From positions 1-64,000 of the forward strand of contig JAILIS010000008.1 of NCBI GenBank assembly GCA_024695145.1: DNA of 64,000 bases, given 5' to 3'. A model generated the notes under the pieces. That model did not search any database and had not been told where the DNA came from. It saw nothing but the letters and a program-made list of their open reading frames with translations. Below are positions 26,834 to 37,763 of the stretch, in pieces; position 1 is the stretch's first letter; each line of letters begins with the position of its first letter. Origin of the DNA: Lachnospiraceae bacterium (GTDB lineage: Bacteria; Bacillota; Clostridia; Lachnospirales; Lachnospiraceae). Position numbers and translations under genes: made by a program.

Positions 26834-27532
26834 CTACACCTTGGCTATACCATACAACCTGGCTACAAGCTCCCGGAAATCCTTAAAGCCCTGTGAATCA
26901 TTCAGCAGTCTGGCTATCCTTATCCTTATCTCATATCCCGCGGAAGTCTTATTGTACTGATCGATCTCCTTTTGAAGTTCCGTCTCAAATCTCTCCATCT
27001 TGGCGGTGTTGCAGTTTTCTATGACAACAAGGAACTCATTTCCGTTATTCCTGCCTACAAAACCGTAATGGGCACTTATTCTCTCAACCACGGAAGAAAA
27101 ATCCTTGAGTGCGATATTTCCGCTGCTCCTTCCGTGATCCTGATTGATCTGTTCAAGATTGTCTATAACGATAAGGGCGCATCCGAGTGTTGATATGTCA
27201 GCCGCATCTTCATACTTTTCAAATATCTGGTCGCATGAGAATCTGTTGGGAATGCCCGTCAGAGTATCAACATATATAGCTCTCTTCAGGACATGATCAT
27301 GAACGATATGGCCTTCGAGCAGTCTGAAGTCCATAATGATGCATGCAACACTGTAGAGCATGAATGCCCAGAGAAATACGCATATGGTCAGTAACACCTT
27401 GTTGGAAAACACACTGACTCTCAGATTGTCGTCAAGAAAGATATACAAAAAAAAGAAGACTGCAAAGATCACAAGCAGCGCAAGCTGAATGAACTTAAAC
27501 ATCTTATAACTCTTAAAATAATCATCTCTCAT
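26834..27532 (-). CDS. Membrane protein with degenerate GGDEF domain
   Basis: A 232-residue protein. Two membrane helices lie in the first 70 residues (FIQLALLVIFAVFFFLYIFL and LTICVFLWAFMLYSVACII). The rest has the diguanylate cyclase fold: TLTGIPNRFSCDQIF near 91, ALIVIDNLEQINQDHG, then GRNNGNEFLVV where GGDEF should be. The loop reads NGNEF, so it has lost the glycine and aspartate needed for catalysis; the protein probably cannot make c-di-GMP and may act as a binder or sensor. It opens the pilus-like operon and precedes the sigma gene. Confidence 0.8.
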   Translation of the reverse strand: MRDDYFKSYKMFKFIQLALLVIFAVFFFLYIFLDDNLRVSVFSNKVLLTICVFLWAFMLYSVACIIMDFRLLEGHIVHDHVLKRAIYVDTLTGIPNRFSCDQIFEKYEDAADISTLGCALIVIDNLEQINQDHGRSSGNIALKDFSSVVERISAHYGFVGRNNGNEFLVVIENCNTAKMERFETELQKEIDQYNKTSAGYEIRIRIARLLNDSQGFKDFRELVARLYGIAKV

Positions 27533-27578
27533 AATGACAGCCCCGATATACCCGTAATGATAAGAAACAAGCTAAATT

Positions 27579-27607
27579 ATTATATACCATGCATTAAAAA
27601 AAGTGAA
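27579..27607 (-). promoter_or_regulatory. Promoter of the pilus-like operon
   Basis: TTCACT (27602-27607) and TATAAT (27579-27584), spacer 17 bp, on the minus strand ahead of the GGDEF gene. The -35 box is weak. It is back to back with the plus-strand promoter at 27623. Confidence 0.6.
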
Positions 27608-27622
27608 CCTTTTTAGTGATTA

Positions 27623-27651
27623 TTGTTGTCATAATAAATATAGGATATTAT
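27623..27651 (+). promoter_or_regulatory. Divergent promoter for the small exported protein gene
   Basis: TTGTTG (27623-27628) and TATTAT (27646-27651), spacer 17 bp, followed by AGAGAGG and ATG 27686. Confidence 0.55.
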
Positions 27652-27685
27652 GTGTTTTGTTGTTTTACAGTAAGAGAGGTTTATC

Positions 27686-28126
27686 ATGAATATTACCCGC
27701 AAGATCCTTGTAAATCTGCTTGCAACCATGGCTTTTGTTTTTCTGTTCCTTTTTCCGATACTGGGATTTGTGACAACAACGGCCGTGGCGGACGAGACAA
27801 CGGGAAGTGCCGTCTCGACTTCCCAGGATTATGTTTTCTTTATAGTCGAGAACAATGATGTTCCTTTGGCAGCCGCTCCTTCCGCAGACGTTTCTTCATA
27901 TATTTTGTGGATCGGTCTTGCTTCATTCGTACTCGTCATCGTATTTATCTATTCCTCATGGTATTTTTCCGTCAGGAGAAATATCCGCGAGTTATCCGAG
28001 AGACTGTCGCCGGCAGAAAGGGGAGCCTTCGTGATCCAGCAGGGATTTCTTCATCCCGTAAGATCTTTAAGACTGGCAAGAGAAGCTGAGGACACGGTAG
28101 CTTCGATCTATACAAGATATATCTGA
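27686..28126 (+). CDS. Small two-helix membrane protein, unknown function
   Basis: A 146-residue protein: N-terminal signal-like helix (ILVNLLATMAFVFLFLFPIL near 6-27), an outer loop, a second helix (YILWIGLASFVLVIVFIYSS near 70-90) and a basic cytoplasmic tail (SVRRNIRELSERLSPAER). RBS AGAGAGG precedes the ATG. It is divergent from the pilus-like operon and convergent with rpoC, sharing its terminator. No family recognised. Confidence 0.7.
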   Translation: MNITRKILVNLLATMAFVFLFLFPILGFVTTTAVADETTGSAVSTSQDYVFFIVENNDVPLAAAPSADVSSYILWIGLASFVLVIVFIYSSWYFSVRRNIRELSERLSPAERGAFVIQQGFLHPVRSLRLAREAEDTVASIYTRYI

Positions 28127-28172
28127 TCTTTCGGATCATTTTTATCGGACTTAAATATTAAGTATATGGAAA

Positions 28173-28199
28173 GGGCGCAGCTTTTGGCTGCGCCCCGTT
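28173..28199. terminator. Bidirectional terminator between the small membrane protein gene and rpoC
   Basis: Stem GGGCGCAGC / GCTGCGCCC with a five-base loop, followed by GTTTTG on the plus strand and CTTTCC on the minus strand. It separates the convergent transcripts. Confidence 0.8.
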
Positions 28200-28215
28200 T
28201 TGTTACCTGTCAAGA

Positions 28216-31200
28216 TCATTCTTCCGATCCATCTTCATCCGTTTCATCCAACGCTTCTTCGACTTCGATCTCATTATCGAGTTCATCGTCGAATCCGTCC
28301 TCGGCAACATCCATATCAATATCGTCATCCGCATTATCGAATTCTTCCGACGTGCCTTCTTCAACATTCTTTTCCACGATCAGGCTGTCCGGAAGAGTCG
28401 TATCGAGCATGACGTTTCTGTACTGCTTCATACCCGTACCTGCAGGGATAAGTTTACCGATGATAACGTTTTCCTTAAGTCCGATGAGCGGATCCACCTT
28501 ACCCTTGATCGCCGCCTCGGTAAGAACCCTGGTCGTCTCCTGGAACGAAGCAGCTGACAGGAATGAACTTGTAGCCAGGCTGGCTTTTGTGATACCGAGC
28601 ATAACCTGTCTGGCTTCTACCGGCTTCTTTCCTTCTGCCTCAAGAGCCTCATTTATGTCTTCGAGTTCAAGCGCATCCACAAGGGAACCGGGAAGAAGTT
28701 CAGAATCTCCTTCGTCCTCGACTCTCACCTTCTTGAGCATCTGACGAACTATAACTTCAATATGTTTATCGTTGATCTCAACACCCTGAAGTCTGTAAAC
28801 TCTCTGGACCTCACGGATCATATAATCCTGTGCGGAGCGAACGCCTCTGATCTTTAATATATCATGAGGATTGACCGAACCGTCTGTAAGCTCATCGCCC
28901 GCCTGGATGTCCATGCCTTCTTCCGAAACCTTGGGTCTTGAACCGTAAGGGATAAGATAGGTCTTGCTGTCTCCTGTCTCATCATTCGTCACAACGACTT
29001 CTCTCTTCTTCTTGGTATCATGAAGAACGGCATGTCCGGCGATCTCGGAAATGATCGCAAGTCCCTTGGGCTTACGTGCCTCAAACAGCTCCTCGACACG
29101 GGGAAGACCCTGTGTGATATCATCACCGGCAACACCACCAGTATGGAAAGTTCTCATGGTAAGCTGTGTACCGGGCTCACCTATGGACTGGGCTGCGATT
29201 ATACCAACCGCCTCACCGACCTGAACCATCTCGCCCGATGCCATGTTCGCACCATAACACTTTGAGCATATTCCGTTATGACACTTACATGTAAGTATCG
29301 TACGTATCCGAAGACCGATCTTTGAATCGAGGATAGGTGTTCCTTCGGAATCAACCGCATTCTTCAGAACTATATCCACGCGCCTGGGCGTGATCATGTG
29401 ATTTTTCTTGACAAGTACATTTCCGTCCTTGTCAAGGATATCCTCGGCCGCATACCTTCCGAGTATCCTGTCGTGAAGAGTCTCTATGACTTCTTTACCG
29501 TCCGCAAATTCCTTTACATACATTCCGGGTATCTCGGCACGTTTCTCCGCGCAGTCCTGCTCGCGGATGATAAGCTCCTGAGATATATCAACCAGACGTC
29601 TTGTAAGGTATCCGCTGTCGGCCGTACGAAGCGCTGTATCCGACAGACCCTTTCTGGCGCCGTGTGCTGACATGAAGTACTCCAGAACGTCAAGGCCTTC
29701 ACGGAAGTTCGACTTGATGGGAAGCTCTATGGTCTTACCTGTAGTATCTGCCATCAGTCCGCGCATTCCGGCCAGCTGTTTGATCTGTTTGTTCGAACCA
29801 CGGGCACCGGAATCTGCCATCATGTAAATATTGTTATACTTATCAAGACCGTCGATCAGTTCGTTTGTGATCTTCTCGTCAGTTTCCTTCCATGTATCGA
29901 TAACGTTCTTATGTCTTTCATCTTCGGTGATGAGACCGCGCCTGTAATTTCGCGTAATGGTCTCAACAGTGGCCTGAGCCTTGTCCAGCATCTCCTGCTT
30001 TGCAGCGGGAACGGTCATGTCAGAGATTGAAACCGTCATGGCTGCCTGAGTCGAATACTTATATCCCATGGCTTTGATATCATCAAGAACCTCTGCGGTC
30101 CTCGTGGCACCGTGATTGTTGATGACCTTCTCGAGGATCTTCTTCAGATCAGACTTTCCTACATGGAAATCTATCTCAAGCTTAAGTGCATTGTCGGGAT
30201 CCTCCCTGTCCACAAACCCGAGATCCTGAGGCAGTATCTCATTAAAGATCAGTCTGCCGAGTGTGGTCTTAACGATTCCGGAAACAGTGGTTTTGTCCGG
30301 AAGGGTCTTTTTGAGCCTTACATTGATCGGCTGATGAAGCGTGATCTCCTGATTTTCATATGCAAGCAGTGCCTGATTCATGGAATCATAATATCTTCCG
30401 AGAATATCCACAACTTCACATACGATCCATCTGTCACGCTCCGGATCTATGTTGACCCTGATTATCGTATCACGCTCAAGCGGAGTATCCTTGATGCTGT
30501 CAACGCTCTTGCCTGCTTTTATGGCTTTGGCCTTGGCGTCCTGATAAGCGTGATAAGCCTTTACGACCGCATCCAAAGCTGCGTATCTGATCTGTTCTCT
30601 TTCTGATTTTGCCTCTGAGGATGCTTTCTTGTCAGCTTCTTTCTGTTTGAGGCTCTTATCGTTCTTGTCCCTGTCTTTGTCTGAAGACAGTTCCTCGATC
30701 AGAGTGTTAAGTTCCTTGATCTTTGCCTTTGCAGCCTGAGCCTCTTCCTCAGTTGCCGGAAAACTTACAGATGCCTCTTTGTCAAAATCGGGATCCTTTG
30801 ACAGATCTCTCATCTTTTCCATTGTAAGGTAATAAATACCGAGGACCATATCCTGCGAAGGAACGGCAACAGGACCGCCGTCCGAAGGCTTTAGTAGGTT
30901 GTTGGGTGAGAGCAGAAGGAATCTGCACTCTGCCTGGGCCTCTACCGAAAGAGGAAGATGCACAGCCATCTGGTCGCCGTCAAAGTCGGCATTAAATGCG
31001 GTACATACAAGAGGATGAAGTTTGATCGCCTTACCCTCTACAAGAATAGGCTCAAATGCCTGTATGCCGAGTCTGTGAAGCGTAGGTGCACGGTTGAGCA
31101 TAACGGGGTGTTCTTTGATAACATCCTCGAGCACATCCCATACCTCGGGACGCAGACGCTCCACCATCTTCTTGGCATTCTTGATATTGTGAGCGGATTT

Positions 31201-32355
31201 GTTGGCCACAAGTTCCTTCATAACGAAGGGCTTAAACAGTTCAATGGCCATCTCCTTCGGAAGACCGCACTGATATATCTTAAGTTCGGGGCCGACGACT
31301 ATAACCGAACGGCCTGAATAGTCAACACGCTTTCCGAGAAGGTTCTGACGGAAACGTCCTGATTTTCCCTTGAGCATATCCGACAGTGACTTGAGCGGTC
31401 TGTTACCGGGACCCGTAACGGGACGTCCGCGGCGGCCGTTGTCTATGAGTGCATCCACTGCCTCCTGCAGCATTCTCTTTTCATTACGTACGATAATATC
31501 CGGAGCTCCGAGCTCAAGCAGCCTCTTGAGACGGTTATTACGGTTGATGATCCTTCTGTACAGATCGTTAAGATCCGACGTCGCAAATCTTCCGCCGTCA
31601 AGCTGTACCATGGGACGAAGATCCGGAGGGATAACCGGGATAACGTCCATGATCATCCATTCCGGCTTGTTGCCTGATTCACGGAAGGCTTCGACAACTT
31701 CGAGCCTTTTGATGATCTTTGCCTTCTTCTGGCCGGTCGAATCTTCAAGCTGTGCCTTCAGCTCTTCCGCCTCGGCATCAAGATCTATCGCCATCAGAAG
31801 TTCTTTTATGGCCTCGGCTCCCATACCCACACGGAACTTTCCGTAGCCGTACTGCTCATATTCCTTCTGATACTCTGCTTCGGTAAGTACCTGCTTGTAC
31901 TTAAGGTCGGTCGACATGGGATCGAGAACGATATAGTTTGCAAAATACAGAACCTTCTCAAGTGTTCTGGGTGAAAGGTCAAGAATAAGACCCATTCTGC
32001 TGGGAATACCTTTAAAATACCAGATATGAGAAACAGGTGCTGCAAGTTCTATGTGTCCCATGCGTTCACGGCGAACGTTTGCTTTTGTAACTTCAACGCC
32101 GCAGCGGTCACAGATGACACCTTTATAACGTATCTTTTTGTACTTTCCGCAATGACACTCCCAGTCCTTTGAAGGTCCGAAGATCCTCTCACAGAACAAG
32201 CCGTCTTTTTCGGGCTTGAGCGTTCTGTAGTTTATAGTCTCGGGCTTTCTTACTTCGCCTCTTGACCACTCCTTGATCTTTTCGGGAGAAGCCAGTCCGA
32301 TCCTGATGGAATCAAATGTTAAAGGCTCATATGCTTCTTTATTATGCTCTGCCAT
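28216..32355 (-). CDS. rpoC: RNA polymerase beta' subunit with a large insertion
   Basis: A 1379-residue catalytic subunit, longer than the roughly 1200 usual in Firmicutes. Zinc site 1 [20 protein letters not shown] near 68-85, catalytic NADFDGDQM at 455-463, bridge-helix/trigger-loop region, and zinc site 2 [13 protein letters not shown] are intact. Between GIYYLTMEK (about 506-514) and [15 protein letters not shown] (about 662) the chain contains about 130 extra residues: a Lys/Glu/Asp-rich, probably coiled-coil stretch plus a short folded part. The C-terminal 40 residues are strongly acidic. Follows rpoB by 33 bases. Confidence 0.98.
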   Translation of the reverse strand: MAEHNKEAYEPLTFDSIRIGLASPEKIKEWSRGEVRKPETINYRTLKPEKDGLFCERIFGPSKDWECHCGKYKKIRYKGVICDRCGVEVTKANVRRERMGHIELAAPVSHIWYFKGIPSRMGLILDLSPRTLEKVLYFANYIVLDPMSTDLKYKQVLTEAEYQKEYEQYGYGKFRVGMGAEAIKELLMAIDLDAEAEELKAQLEDSTGQKKAKIIKRLEVVEAFRESGNKPEWMIMDVIPVIPPDLRPMVQLDGGRFATSDLNDLYRRIINRNNRLKRLLELGAPDIIVRNEKRMLQEAVDALIDNGRRGRPVTGPGNRPLKSLSDMLKGKSGRFRQNLLGKRVDYSGRSVIVVGPELKIYQCGLPKEMAIELFKPFVMKELVANKSAHNIKNAKKMVERLRPEVWDVLEDVIKEHPVMLNRAPTLHRLGIQAFEPILVEGKAIKLHPLVCTAFNADFDGDQMAVHLPLSVEAQAECRFLLLSPNNLLKPSDGGPVAVPSQDMVLGIYYLTMEKMRDLSKDPDFDKEASVSFPATEEEAQAAKAKIKELNTLIEELSSDKDRDKNDKSLKQKEADKKASSEAKSEREQIRYAALDAVVKAYHAYQDAKAKAIKAGKSVDSIKDTPLERDTIIRVNIDPERDRWIVCEVVDILGRYYDSMNQALLAYENQEITLHQPINVRLKKTLPDKTTVSGIVKTTLGRLIFNEILPQDLGFVDREDPDNALKLEIDFHVGKSDLKKILEKVINNHGATRTAEVLDDIKAMGYKYSTQAAMTVSISDMTVPAAKQEMLDKAQATVETITRNYRRGLITEDERHKNVIDTWKETDEKITNELIDGLDKYNNIYMMADSGARGSNKQIKQLAGMRGLMADTTGKTIELPIKSNFREGLDVLEYFMSAHGARKGLSDTALRTADSGYLTRRLVDISQELIIREQDCAEKRAEIPGMYVKEFADGKEVIETLHDRILGRYAAEDILDKDGNVLVKKNHMITPRRVDIVLKNAVDSEGTPILDSKIGLRIRTILTCKCHNGICSKCYGANMASGEMVQVGEAVGIIAAQSIGEPGTQLTMRTFHTGGVAGDDITQGLPRVEELFEARKPKGLAIISEIAGHAVLHDTKKKREVVVTNDETGDSKTYLIPYGSRPKVSEEGMDIQAGDELTDGSVNPHDILKIRGVRSAQDYMIREVQRVYRLQGVEINDKHIEVIVRQMLKKVRVEDEGDSELLPGSLVDALELEDINEALEAEGKKPVEARQVMLGITKASLATSSFLSAASFQETTRVLTEAAIKGKVDPLIGLKENVIIGKLIPAGTGMKQYRNVMLDTTLPDSLIVEKNVEEGTSEEFDNADDDIDMDVAEDGFDDELDNEIEVEEALDETDEDGSEE

Positions 32356-32388
32356 GATCTGCTCCTTTATATAAAGTATCGGCTCTTA

Positions 32389-35300
32389 TCATTCCTCTGT
32401 GTCGCCAAAATCATCGAAATCGTCGTCCGATCCGTCATATTCATCACCGGACTCTTCGGCAACATCAACAAGGTCTCCGCTGCTCTCATCAAATTCCTGA
32501 GTGCTGTATCCGTTCTTTGCAAAATCCTCGTCCCTGCGGTAATCCTTAAAATCACCTTCGAGAACAGAACGCATATCAGTCTCACCGTAATCAACGGTTT
32601 CCTTGATCTCAACCTCGGTATTGTCCTCCTTGAGAACACGAACATCCAGTCCGAGAGACTGAAGCTCTTTAAGGAGTACCTTGAAGGATTCCGGAATTCC
32701 GCCTTCAGGTATGTTATCACCTTTGATGATCGCCTCGTATGTCTTGACACGGCCTATAACATCATCCGACTTGACAGTCAGTATCTCCTGCAGCGTGTAT
32801 GATGCGCCATAGGCTTCAAGTGCCCACACTTCCATTTCTCCGAAACGCTGTCCGCCGAACTGCGCTTTACCGCCGAGAGGCTGCTGCGTAACAAGTGAGT
32901 ACGGTCCGGTGGAACGTGCATGGATCTTGTCATCTACCAGATGATGCAGTTTCAGGTAATGCATGTGTCCGATCGTAACAGGACTGTCAAAATACTCTCC
33001 CGTACGTCCGTCACGAAGCCTTACTTTACCGTCTCTGGATATCGGAACACCTTTCCAGAGTGCCCTGTTCTCCCTGTTCTCTGAAAGATACTCGAAAACT
33101 TCGGGAAGAAGCTCGTCTTTGTGGAGGCTCTCGAAAGTCACTTTCGAACCGTCCTTATCCTGCTTGGCTTCTTTTGCATCAAAAGGAAGATTGATATAGT
33201 CATTTGCAAGATCAAGAGTATCCATGATATCGTCTTCATCCGCGCCGTCAAATACAGGCGTGGAAATATTGAATCCGAGAGCTTTTGCCGCAAGGGACAG
33301 ATGGATCTCAAGGACCTGTCCGATATTCATACGCGACGGAACACCCAGAGGATTCAGAACTATATCAACAGGACGGCCGTTCGGAAGATAAGGCATATCT
33401 TCTATAGGAAGAACACGTGAAACAACACCTTTGTTTCCGTGTCGGCCGGCCATCTTATCACCGACTGATATCTTTCTCTTCTGTGCGATATATATCCTGA
33501 CTGATTTGTTTACACCGGGAGGGAGCTCATCTCCGTTTTCCCTTGTGAAAACTTTGGCGTCAACGATAATGCCGTATTCACCGTGAGGAACTTTAAGGGA
33601 TGTGTCCCTGACTTCTCTTGCTTTTTCACCGAATATGGCACGGAGAAGTCTCTCCTCTGCGGTCAGTTCGGTCTCTCCTTTCGGTGTTACCTTGCCGACC
33701 AGGATATCACCTGCTCTGACTTCCGCCCCGATACGGATGATACCGTTTTCATCCAGATCTTTGAGCGCGTCTTCACCGACACCGGGAACGTCTCTTGTTA
33801 TCTCTTCGGGGCCGAGCTTTGTGTCTCTCGCCTCTGCCTCGTGTTCTTCAATATGAACGGATGTATACACATCCTCCTGAACGAGTCTCTCCGACAGAAG
33901 AACAGCATCCTCGTAGTTGTAACCCTCCCAGGTCATGAATGCGATAAGAGGATTCTTTCCGAGAGCCATCTCTCCGTTCGATGTGGAAGGACCGTCCGCG
34001 ATAACCTGCCCTGCTTCAACATGTTCACCCTTTTCCACAATGGGCTTCTGGTTATAGCAGTTGGACTGGTTGGAGCGCAGGAACTTGGTAAGATGATAAG
34101 TCTCCACGGACTTGTCATCATTCTTGACTACGATCTCATCCGATACAACGCTTATTACCGTTCCGGGCTTGTTTGCTATCACGCACACACCCGAGTCAAC
34201 GGCTGCCTTGGGCTCCATTCCGGTTCCTATGACAGGCGCTTCGGTACGAAGAAGAGGCACTGCCTGACGCTGCATGTTCGAACCCATCAGGGCACGGTTT
34301 GCATCATCGTTCTCCAGGAAAGGAATAAGTGCCGTAGCTACCGAGAATACCATCTTCGGCGACACATCCATGAAGTCAAACATTGACTTATCATATTCCT
34401 GGGTCTCATCACGGTATCTTCCCGATACATTGTTCCTGACGAAGTGTCCTTTCTCGTCAAGAGGTTCATTAGCCTGAGCTACATGATAATTATCTTCCTC
34501 ATCCGCCGTCATATAAACGACTTCGTCGGTAACTACCGGGTTGTCCGGATCGGCATGATCTATCTTTCTGTAAGGAGCCTCAACGAATCCGTACTCATTG
34601 ATTCTCGCATAACATGCAAGCGAGTTGATAAGTCCGATGTTGGGTCCTTCAGGTGTCTCAATGGGACACATTCTTCCGTAATGCGAGTAATGAACGTCTC
34701 GGACCTCAAATCCGGCACGGTCTCTTGACAGACCGCCGGGACCGAGAGCCGAAAGCCTTCTCTTATGTGTAAGCTCACCCAGAGGATTGTTCTGATCCAT
34801 AAACTGTGACAGCTGTGAAGATCCGAAGAACTCTTTTACTGCAGCCGTAACAGGCTTGATATTGATCAGCTGCTGTGGTGCGATACCTTCAAGATCCTGT
34901 GTTGTCATCCTCTCGCGAACAACTCTCTCAAGTCTTGAAAGACCGATCCTGTACTGGTTCTGCAACAGTTCTCCGACCGCACGGATACGACGGTTACCGA
35001 GATGATCGATATCATCATCATTACCGATACCGTATTCAAGATGCATATTATAGTTAATGGAAGCAAAAATATCTTCCGGCGTGATATGCTTCGGAATAAG
35101 AGCATGAACCGACTCCGAGATCGCATCCGCAAGAGCTTCCGTGTTATCCTTGTATTCGGCAAGAAGTGCTGTTAGCGCAGGATAATAAACAAGCTCCGTG
35201 ATCCCGAGTTCCTTCGGATCACAGTCTATAAAGCTTGTGATATCAACCATGAGATTGGAAAGGACTCTTACGTTGCGCTCCTCACACTGGATGACAACAT

Positions 35301-36285
35301 AAGGAACAGCAGCATTCTGTATCCTGTCCGCAAGCTCAACCGACACTTCCGTACCGGCCTGTGCGAGTATCTCACCGGTATTGGGATCCACCACATCTTC
35401 GGCAAGCACTCTGTTCCTGATACGGTTACGGAGCATGAGCTTCTTGTTGAATTTGTAGCGGCCGACTTTGGCAAGATCATATCTCCTCGCATCAAAGAAC
35501 ATTGAATTGATGAGACTCTCTGCGCTTTCCACCGCAAGAGGCTCACCGGGGCGGATCTTCTTATATAATTCAAGAAGACCTTCCTGATAGTTGGTGGCCA
35601 CATCTTTGCCAAACGATGCCATGATCTTAGGCTCATCACCGAAAAGATCAAGTATCTCCTGATTTGTGCCAAGTCCGAGGGAACGAAGAAGAACCGTAAC
35701 GGGAACTTTTCTCGTACGGTCTACGCGCACAAAGAAAACATCGTTGGAATCCGTTTCATATTCCAACCATGCTCCTCTGTTGGGGATAACTGTACATGAA
35801 TACAGTTTCTTACCGAATTTATCATGTGTTATTCCGTAATAGATACCCGGGGAGCGGACCAATTGACTGACTATAACACGCTCTGCGCCGTTTATGACGA
35901 ATGTGCCGGTGGCAGTCATGAGAGGAAGATCGCCCATAAAGATCTCGTGTTCTATTATCTTGTCATCTGTTTTATTGTACAGACGAACACGGACTTTAAG
36001 GGGGGCTGCATATGTTGCATCTCTTTCCTTACACTCCTCGATAGAGTACTTTACATCTTCCTCGCACAGTTTAAAGTCAACAAACTCCAGACTTAACTGT
36101 CCGCTGTAGTCTGTGATGGGAGAGATGTCCGCAAAGACTTCCTTCAGACCTTCATCCAGAAACCATTGGTAAGAGTCTTTCTGAACTTCAATGAGATTGG
36201 GCATCTCGAGAACTTCTTTCTGACGCGAAAAACTCATCCTTGTGCTCTTGCCAACTGTAACCGGACGTATCCTGTTCTTTTCCAT
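32389..36285 (-). CDS. rpoB: RNA polymerase beta subunit
   Basis: A 1298-residue subunit forming with RpoC the active-site cleft. The rifampicin pocket ([20 protein letters not shown] then [15 protein letters not shown]) is wild type at the well-known resistance positions. Lobe, flap and clamp signatures ([42 protein letters not shown]) are present. The C-terminus is acidic. The gene is downstream of rplL with a structured gap of about 190 bases. Confidence 0.98.
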   Translation of the reverse strand: MEKNRIRPVTVGKSTRMSFSRQKEVLEMPNLIEVQKDSYQWFLDEGLKEVFADISPITDYSGQLSLEFVDFKLCEEDVKYSIEECKERDATYAAPLKVRVRLYNKTDDKIIEHEIFMGDLPLMTATGTFVINGAERVIVSQLVRSPGIYYGITHDKFGKKLYSCTVIPNRGAWLEYETDSNDVFFVRVDRTRKVPVTVLLRSLGLGTNQEILDLFGDEPKIMASFGKDVATNYQEGLLELYKKIRPGEPLAVESAESLINSMFFDARRYDLAKVGRYKFNKKLMLRNRIRNRVLAEDVVDPNTGEILAQAGTEVSVELADRIQNAAVPYVVIQCEERNVRVLSNLMVDITSFIDCDPKELGITELVYYPALTALLAEYKDNTEALADAISESVHALIPKHITPEDIFASINYNMHLEYGIGNDDDIDHLGNRRIRAVGELLQNQYRIGLSRLERVVRERMTTQDLEGIAPQQLINIKPVTAAVKEFFGSSQLSQFMDQNNPLGELTHKRRLSALGPGGLSRDRAGFEVRDVHYSHYGRMCPIETPEGPNIGLINSLACYARINEYGFVEAPYRKIDHADPDNPVVTDEVVYMTADEEDNYHVAQANEPLDEKGHFVRNNVSGRYRDETQEYDKSMFDFMDVSPKMVFSVATALIPFLENDDANRALMGSNMQRQAVPLLRTEAPVIGTGMEPKAAVDSGVCVIANKPGTVISVVSDEIVVKNDDKSVETYHLTKFLRSNQSNCYNQKPIVEKGEHVEAGQVIADGPSTSNGEMALGKNPLIAFMTWEGYNYEDAVLLSERLVQEDVYTSVHIEEHEAEARDTKLGPEEITRDVPGVGEDALKDLDENGIIRIGAEVRAGDILVGKVTPKGETELTAEERLLRAIFGEKAREVRDTSLKVPHGEYGIIVDAKVFTRENGDELPPGVNKSVRIYIAQKRKISVGDKMAGRHGNKGVVSRVLPIEDMPYLPNGRPVDIVLNPLGVPSRMNIGQVLEIHLSLAAKALGFNISTPVFDGADEDDIMDTLDLANDYINLPFDAKEAKQDKDGSKVTFESLHKDELLPEVFEYLSENRENRALWKGVPISRDGKVRLRDGRTGEYFDSPVTIGHMHYLKLHHLVDDKIHARSTGPYSLVTQQPLGGKAQFGGQRFGEMEVWALEAYGASYTLQEILTVKSDDVIGRVKTYEAIIKGDNIPEGGIPESFKVLLKELQSLGLDVRVLKEDNTEVEIKETVDYGETDMRSVLEGDFKDYRRDEDFAKNGYSTQEFDESSGDLVDVAEESGDEYDGSDDDFDDFGDTEE

Positions 36286-36479
36286 TGACGCTTCACCCCG
36301 ATTTTCTATTTAGATTTTCAACCGCATGCACTTGTGGACATACCGTCAAAAGCCCCTATATATAGCGCTTTTTTTCGAAAAAAACGCGCAAAAAGAGCCT
36401 ATGAAACCACAATAGTGCGTTATCCATGGTAACACAAGCTCTTTTTGAAGTCAAGAAATATTTTATTTTTTTTATTTTA
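36286..36479 (-). promoter_or_regulatory. rplL-rpoB gap: structured region with weak promoter
   Basis: No gene here. On the minus strand AAAAAGAGC and GCTCTTTTT (36438-36446 and 36390-36398) can pair around an inner hairpin, giving a terminator-like element, followed by an AT-rich inverted repeat at 36365-36388. TTGACT (36449-36454) and TACCAT (36426-36431) are 17 bp apart, a weak promoter. Such gaps attenuate rpoBC transcription relative to rplJL in other bacteria. Confidence 0.45.
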
Positions 36480-36860
36480 TTACTTAAGAGTGACTTTAGC
36501 TCCCTCAGCTTCGAGTTTGCTCTTGATGTCATCAGCCTCTTCCTTGGAAGCGCCTTCCTTAAGTACCTTGGGAGCGGAATCAACAAGATCCTTGGCTTCC
36601 TTGAGTCCGAGACCTGTTGCTTCACGAACGACTTTGATGACCTTAACCTTGTTAGGTCCTACTTCGGTAAGTTCAACATCAAACTCAGTCTTCTCCTCAG
36701 CTGCTGCACCGCCGTCGCCTGCACCTGCTGCCGCAACAACAACACCTGCTGCTGCAGATACGCCGAATTCCTCTTCGCAGGCCTTAACGAGATCGTTAAG
36801 CTCGAGAACGGTTAACTCCTTTATAGCATCAATAAATTCCGCTGTTGACATTTTTGCCAT
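36480..36860 (-). CDS. rplL: 50S ribosomal protein L7/L12
   Basis: A 126-residue stalk protein. N-terminal dimerisation helix with [20 protein letters not shown], Ala/Gly hinge, and the C-terminal factor-binding domain with [20 protein letters not shown]. Starts 21 bases after rplJ; GGAGGATATT ribosome binding site. Confidence 0.98.
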   Translation of the reverse strand: MAKMSTAEFIDAIKELTVLELNDLVKACEEEFGVSAAAGVVVAAAGAGDGGAAAEEKTEFDVELTEVGPNKVKVIKVVREATGLGLKEAKDLVDSAPKVLKEGASKEEADDIKSKLEAEGAKVTLK

Positions 36861-36881
36861 TTTAATATCCTCCTAAACCTT

Positions 36882-37475
36882 TTACTGTTCTTCCTTAGCT
36901 TCTTCAGCAGGCGCTGCTGCTTCTTCAGCCGCTGCAGGCTCTTCCGCTGCTTCTTCCTTTACCGGTGCAGCCTCGGCTGCGGGTGCTGCATCATTGCCGT
37001 TCTTGGCGATCTGATCAAGCACACGGGCAAGATTTGCGATAGGCGACTGCAGTGAACCAAGCAGTCTCGAGAGAAGTTCCTCTCTTCCGGGGATCTTTGC
37101 GATCTCGGTAATGCCCTTTGCATCATAATACACGCCTTCAACCACGCCTGCCTTGAGCTCCAGCTTGGGAGCATCCTTTGCAAACTTCACGACAACTCTC
37201 GCGGGAGCTGTTGCGTCATCCTTTGATACGGCGATGGCACTGGGTCCTTCAAGATGAGGAGCGAGCGCCTCAAGATCGGTACCCTTGAACGCAAAGTTCA
37301 TCATTGTGTTCTTGTAAACCTTGTAAGTGATGCCGGCTTCACGAAGCTGTCTGCGAAGATCGGTGTCCTGTTCAACGGTAAGTCCGCGGTAGTCAACGAG
37401 GACCACGCCCTGGGCATCCTTCACAACTTCGGAGATCTCATCAATAACAGGTTTCTTGAGTTCTACCTTAGCCAT
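36882..37475 (-). CDS. rplJ: 50S ribosomal protein L10
   Basis: A 197-residue stalk base protein. The core (first 170) has DAQGVVLVDYRGLTVEQDTDL and MNFAFKGTDLEALAPHLEGP; the last 35 residues are an Ala/Glu/Pro-rich tail (EEAAEEPAAAEEAAAPAEEA) longer than in many L10 proteins. Preceded by AAGGAGG. Regulated by the L10 leader upstream, to which the L10-L12 complex binds. Confidence 0.98.
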   Translation of the reverse strand: MAKVELKKPVIDEISEVVKDAQGVVLVDYRGLTVEQDTDLRRQLREAGITYKVYKNTMMNFAFKGTDLEALAPHLEGPSAIAVSKDDATAPARVVVKFAKDAPKLELKAGVVEGVYYDAKGITEIAKIPGREELLSRLLGSLQSPIANLARVLDQIAKNGNDAAPAAEAAPVKEEAAEEPAAAEEAAAPAEEAKEEQ

Positions 37476-37538
37476 TTTTTCCTCCTTTACAGATTTCTTT
37501 TTGAAGACCTTTAAAAAGAGAATGAGGTTTTATTAAAC

Positions 37539-37699
37539 AAAAAAACCGCTCCGAAGACGGAACGGGTATTATATCACGGTATAAAACATGATAACTCGCA
37601 TTCTCCTCGGCAGGCGAATGAAACATTGCTTACGTGATACCACACCTGCTGTCTTCGGGTCATCGCCATGCCCGGCATCTTATGTCCGGCAAAGCGACC
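37539..37699 (-). ncRNA. Ribosomal protein L10 leader
   Basis: The minus-strand RNA from about 37699 contains CCGAAGACAGCAGGTG and later CCTGCCGAGGAGAATG, which match the conserved core and the L10(L12)4-binding kink-turn of Firmicute L10 leaders (RF00557). Stem strands are visible flanking them. It ends in an intrinsic terminator (37540-37565), so feedback likely works by transcription attenuation. Confidence 0.82.
37540..37565 (-). terminator. Attenuator of the L10 leader
   Basis: Stem CCGTTCCG / CGGAGCGG with a four-base loop (one G-U pair), followed by seven T on the minus strand, about 65 bases before rplJ. Confidence 0.8.
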
Positions 37700-37705
37700 T
37701 TGTCA

Positions 37706-37734
37706 AAATTACCACAAAGCCTGTCGCTTGTCAA
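37706..37734 (-). promoter_or_regulatory. Promoter of rplJ-rplL (rpoB-rpoC)
   Basis: TTGACA (37729-37734) and TAATTT (37706-37711), spacer 17 bp. It would start the L10 leader RNA near 37699. Confidence 0.7.
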
Positions 37735-37763
37735 CAGTTTCCGTAATGATCGTATGATTTTTA

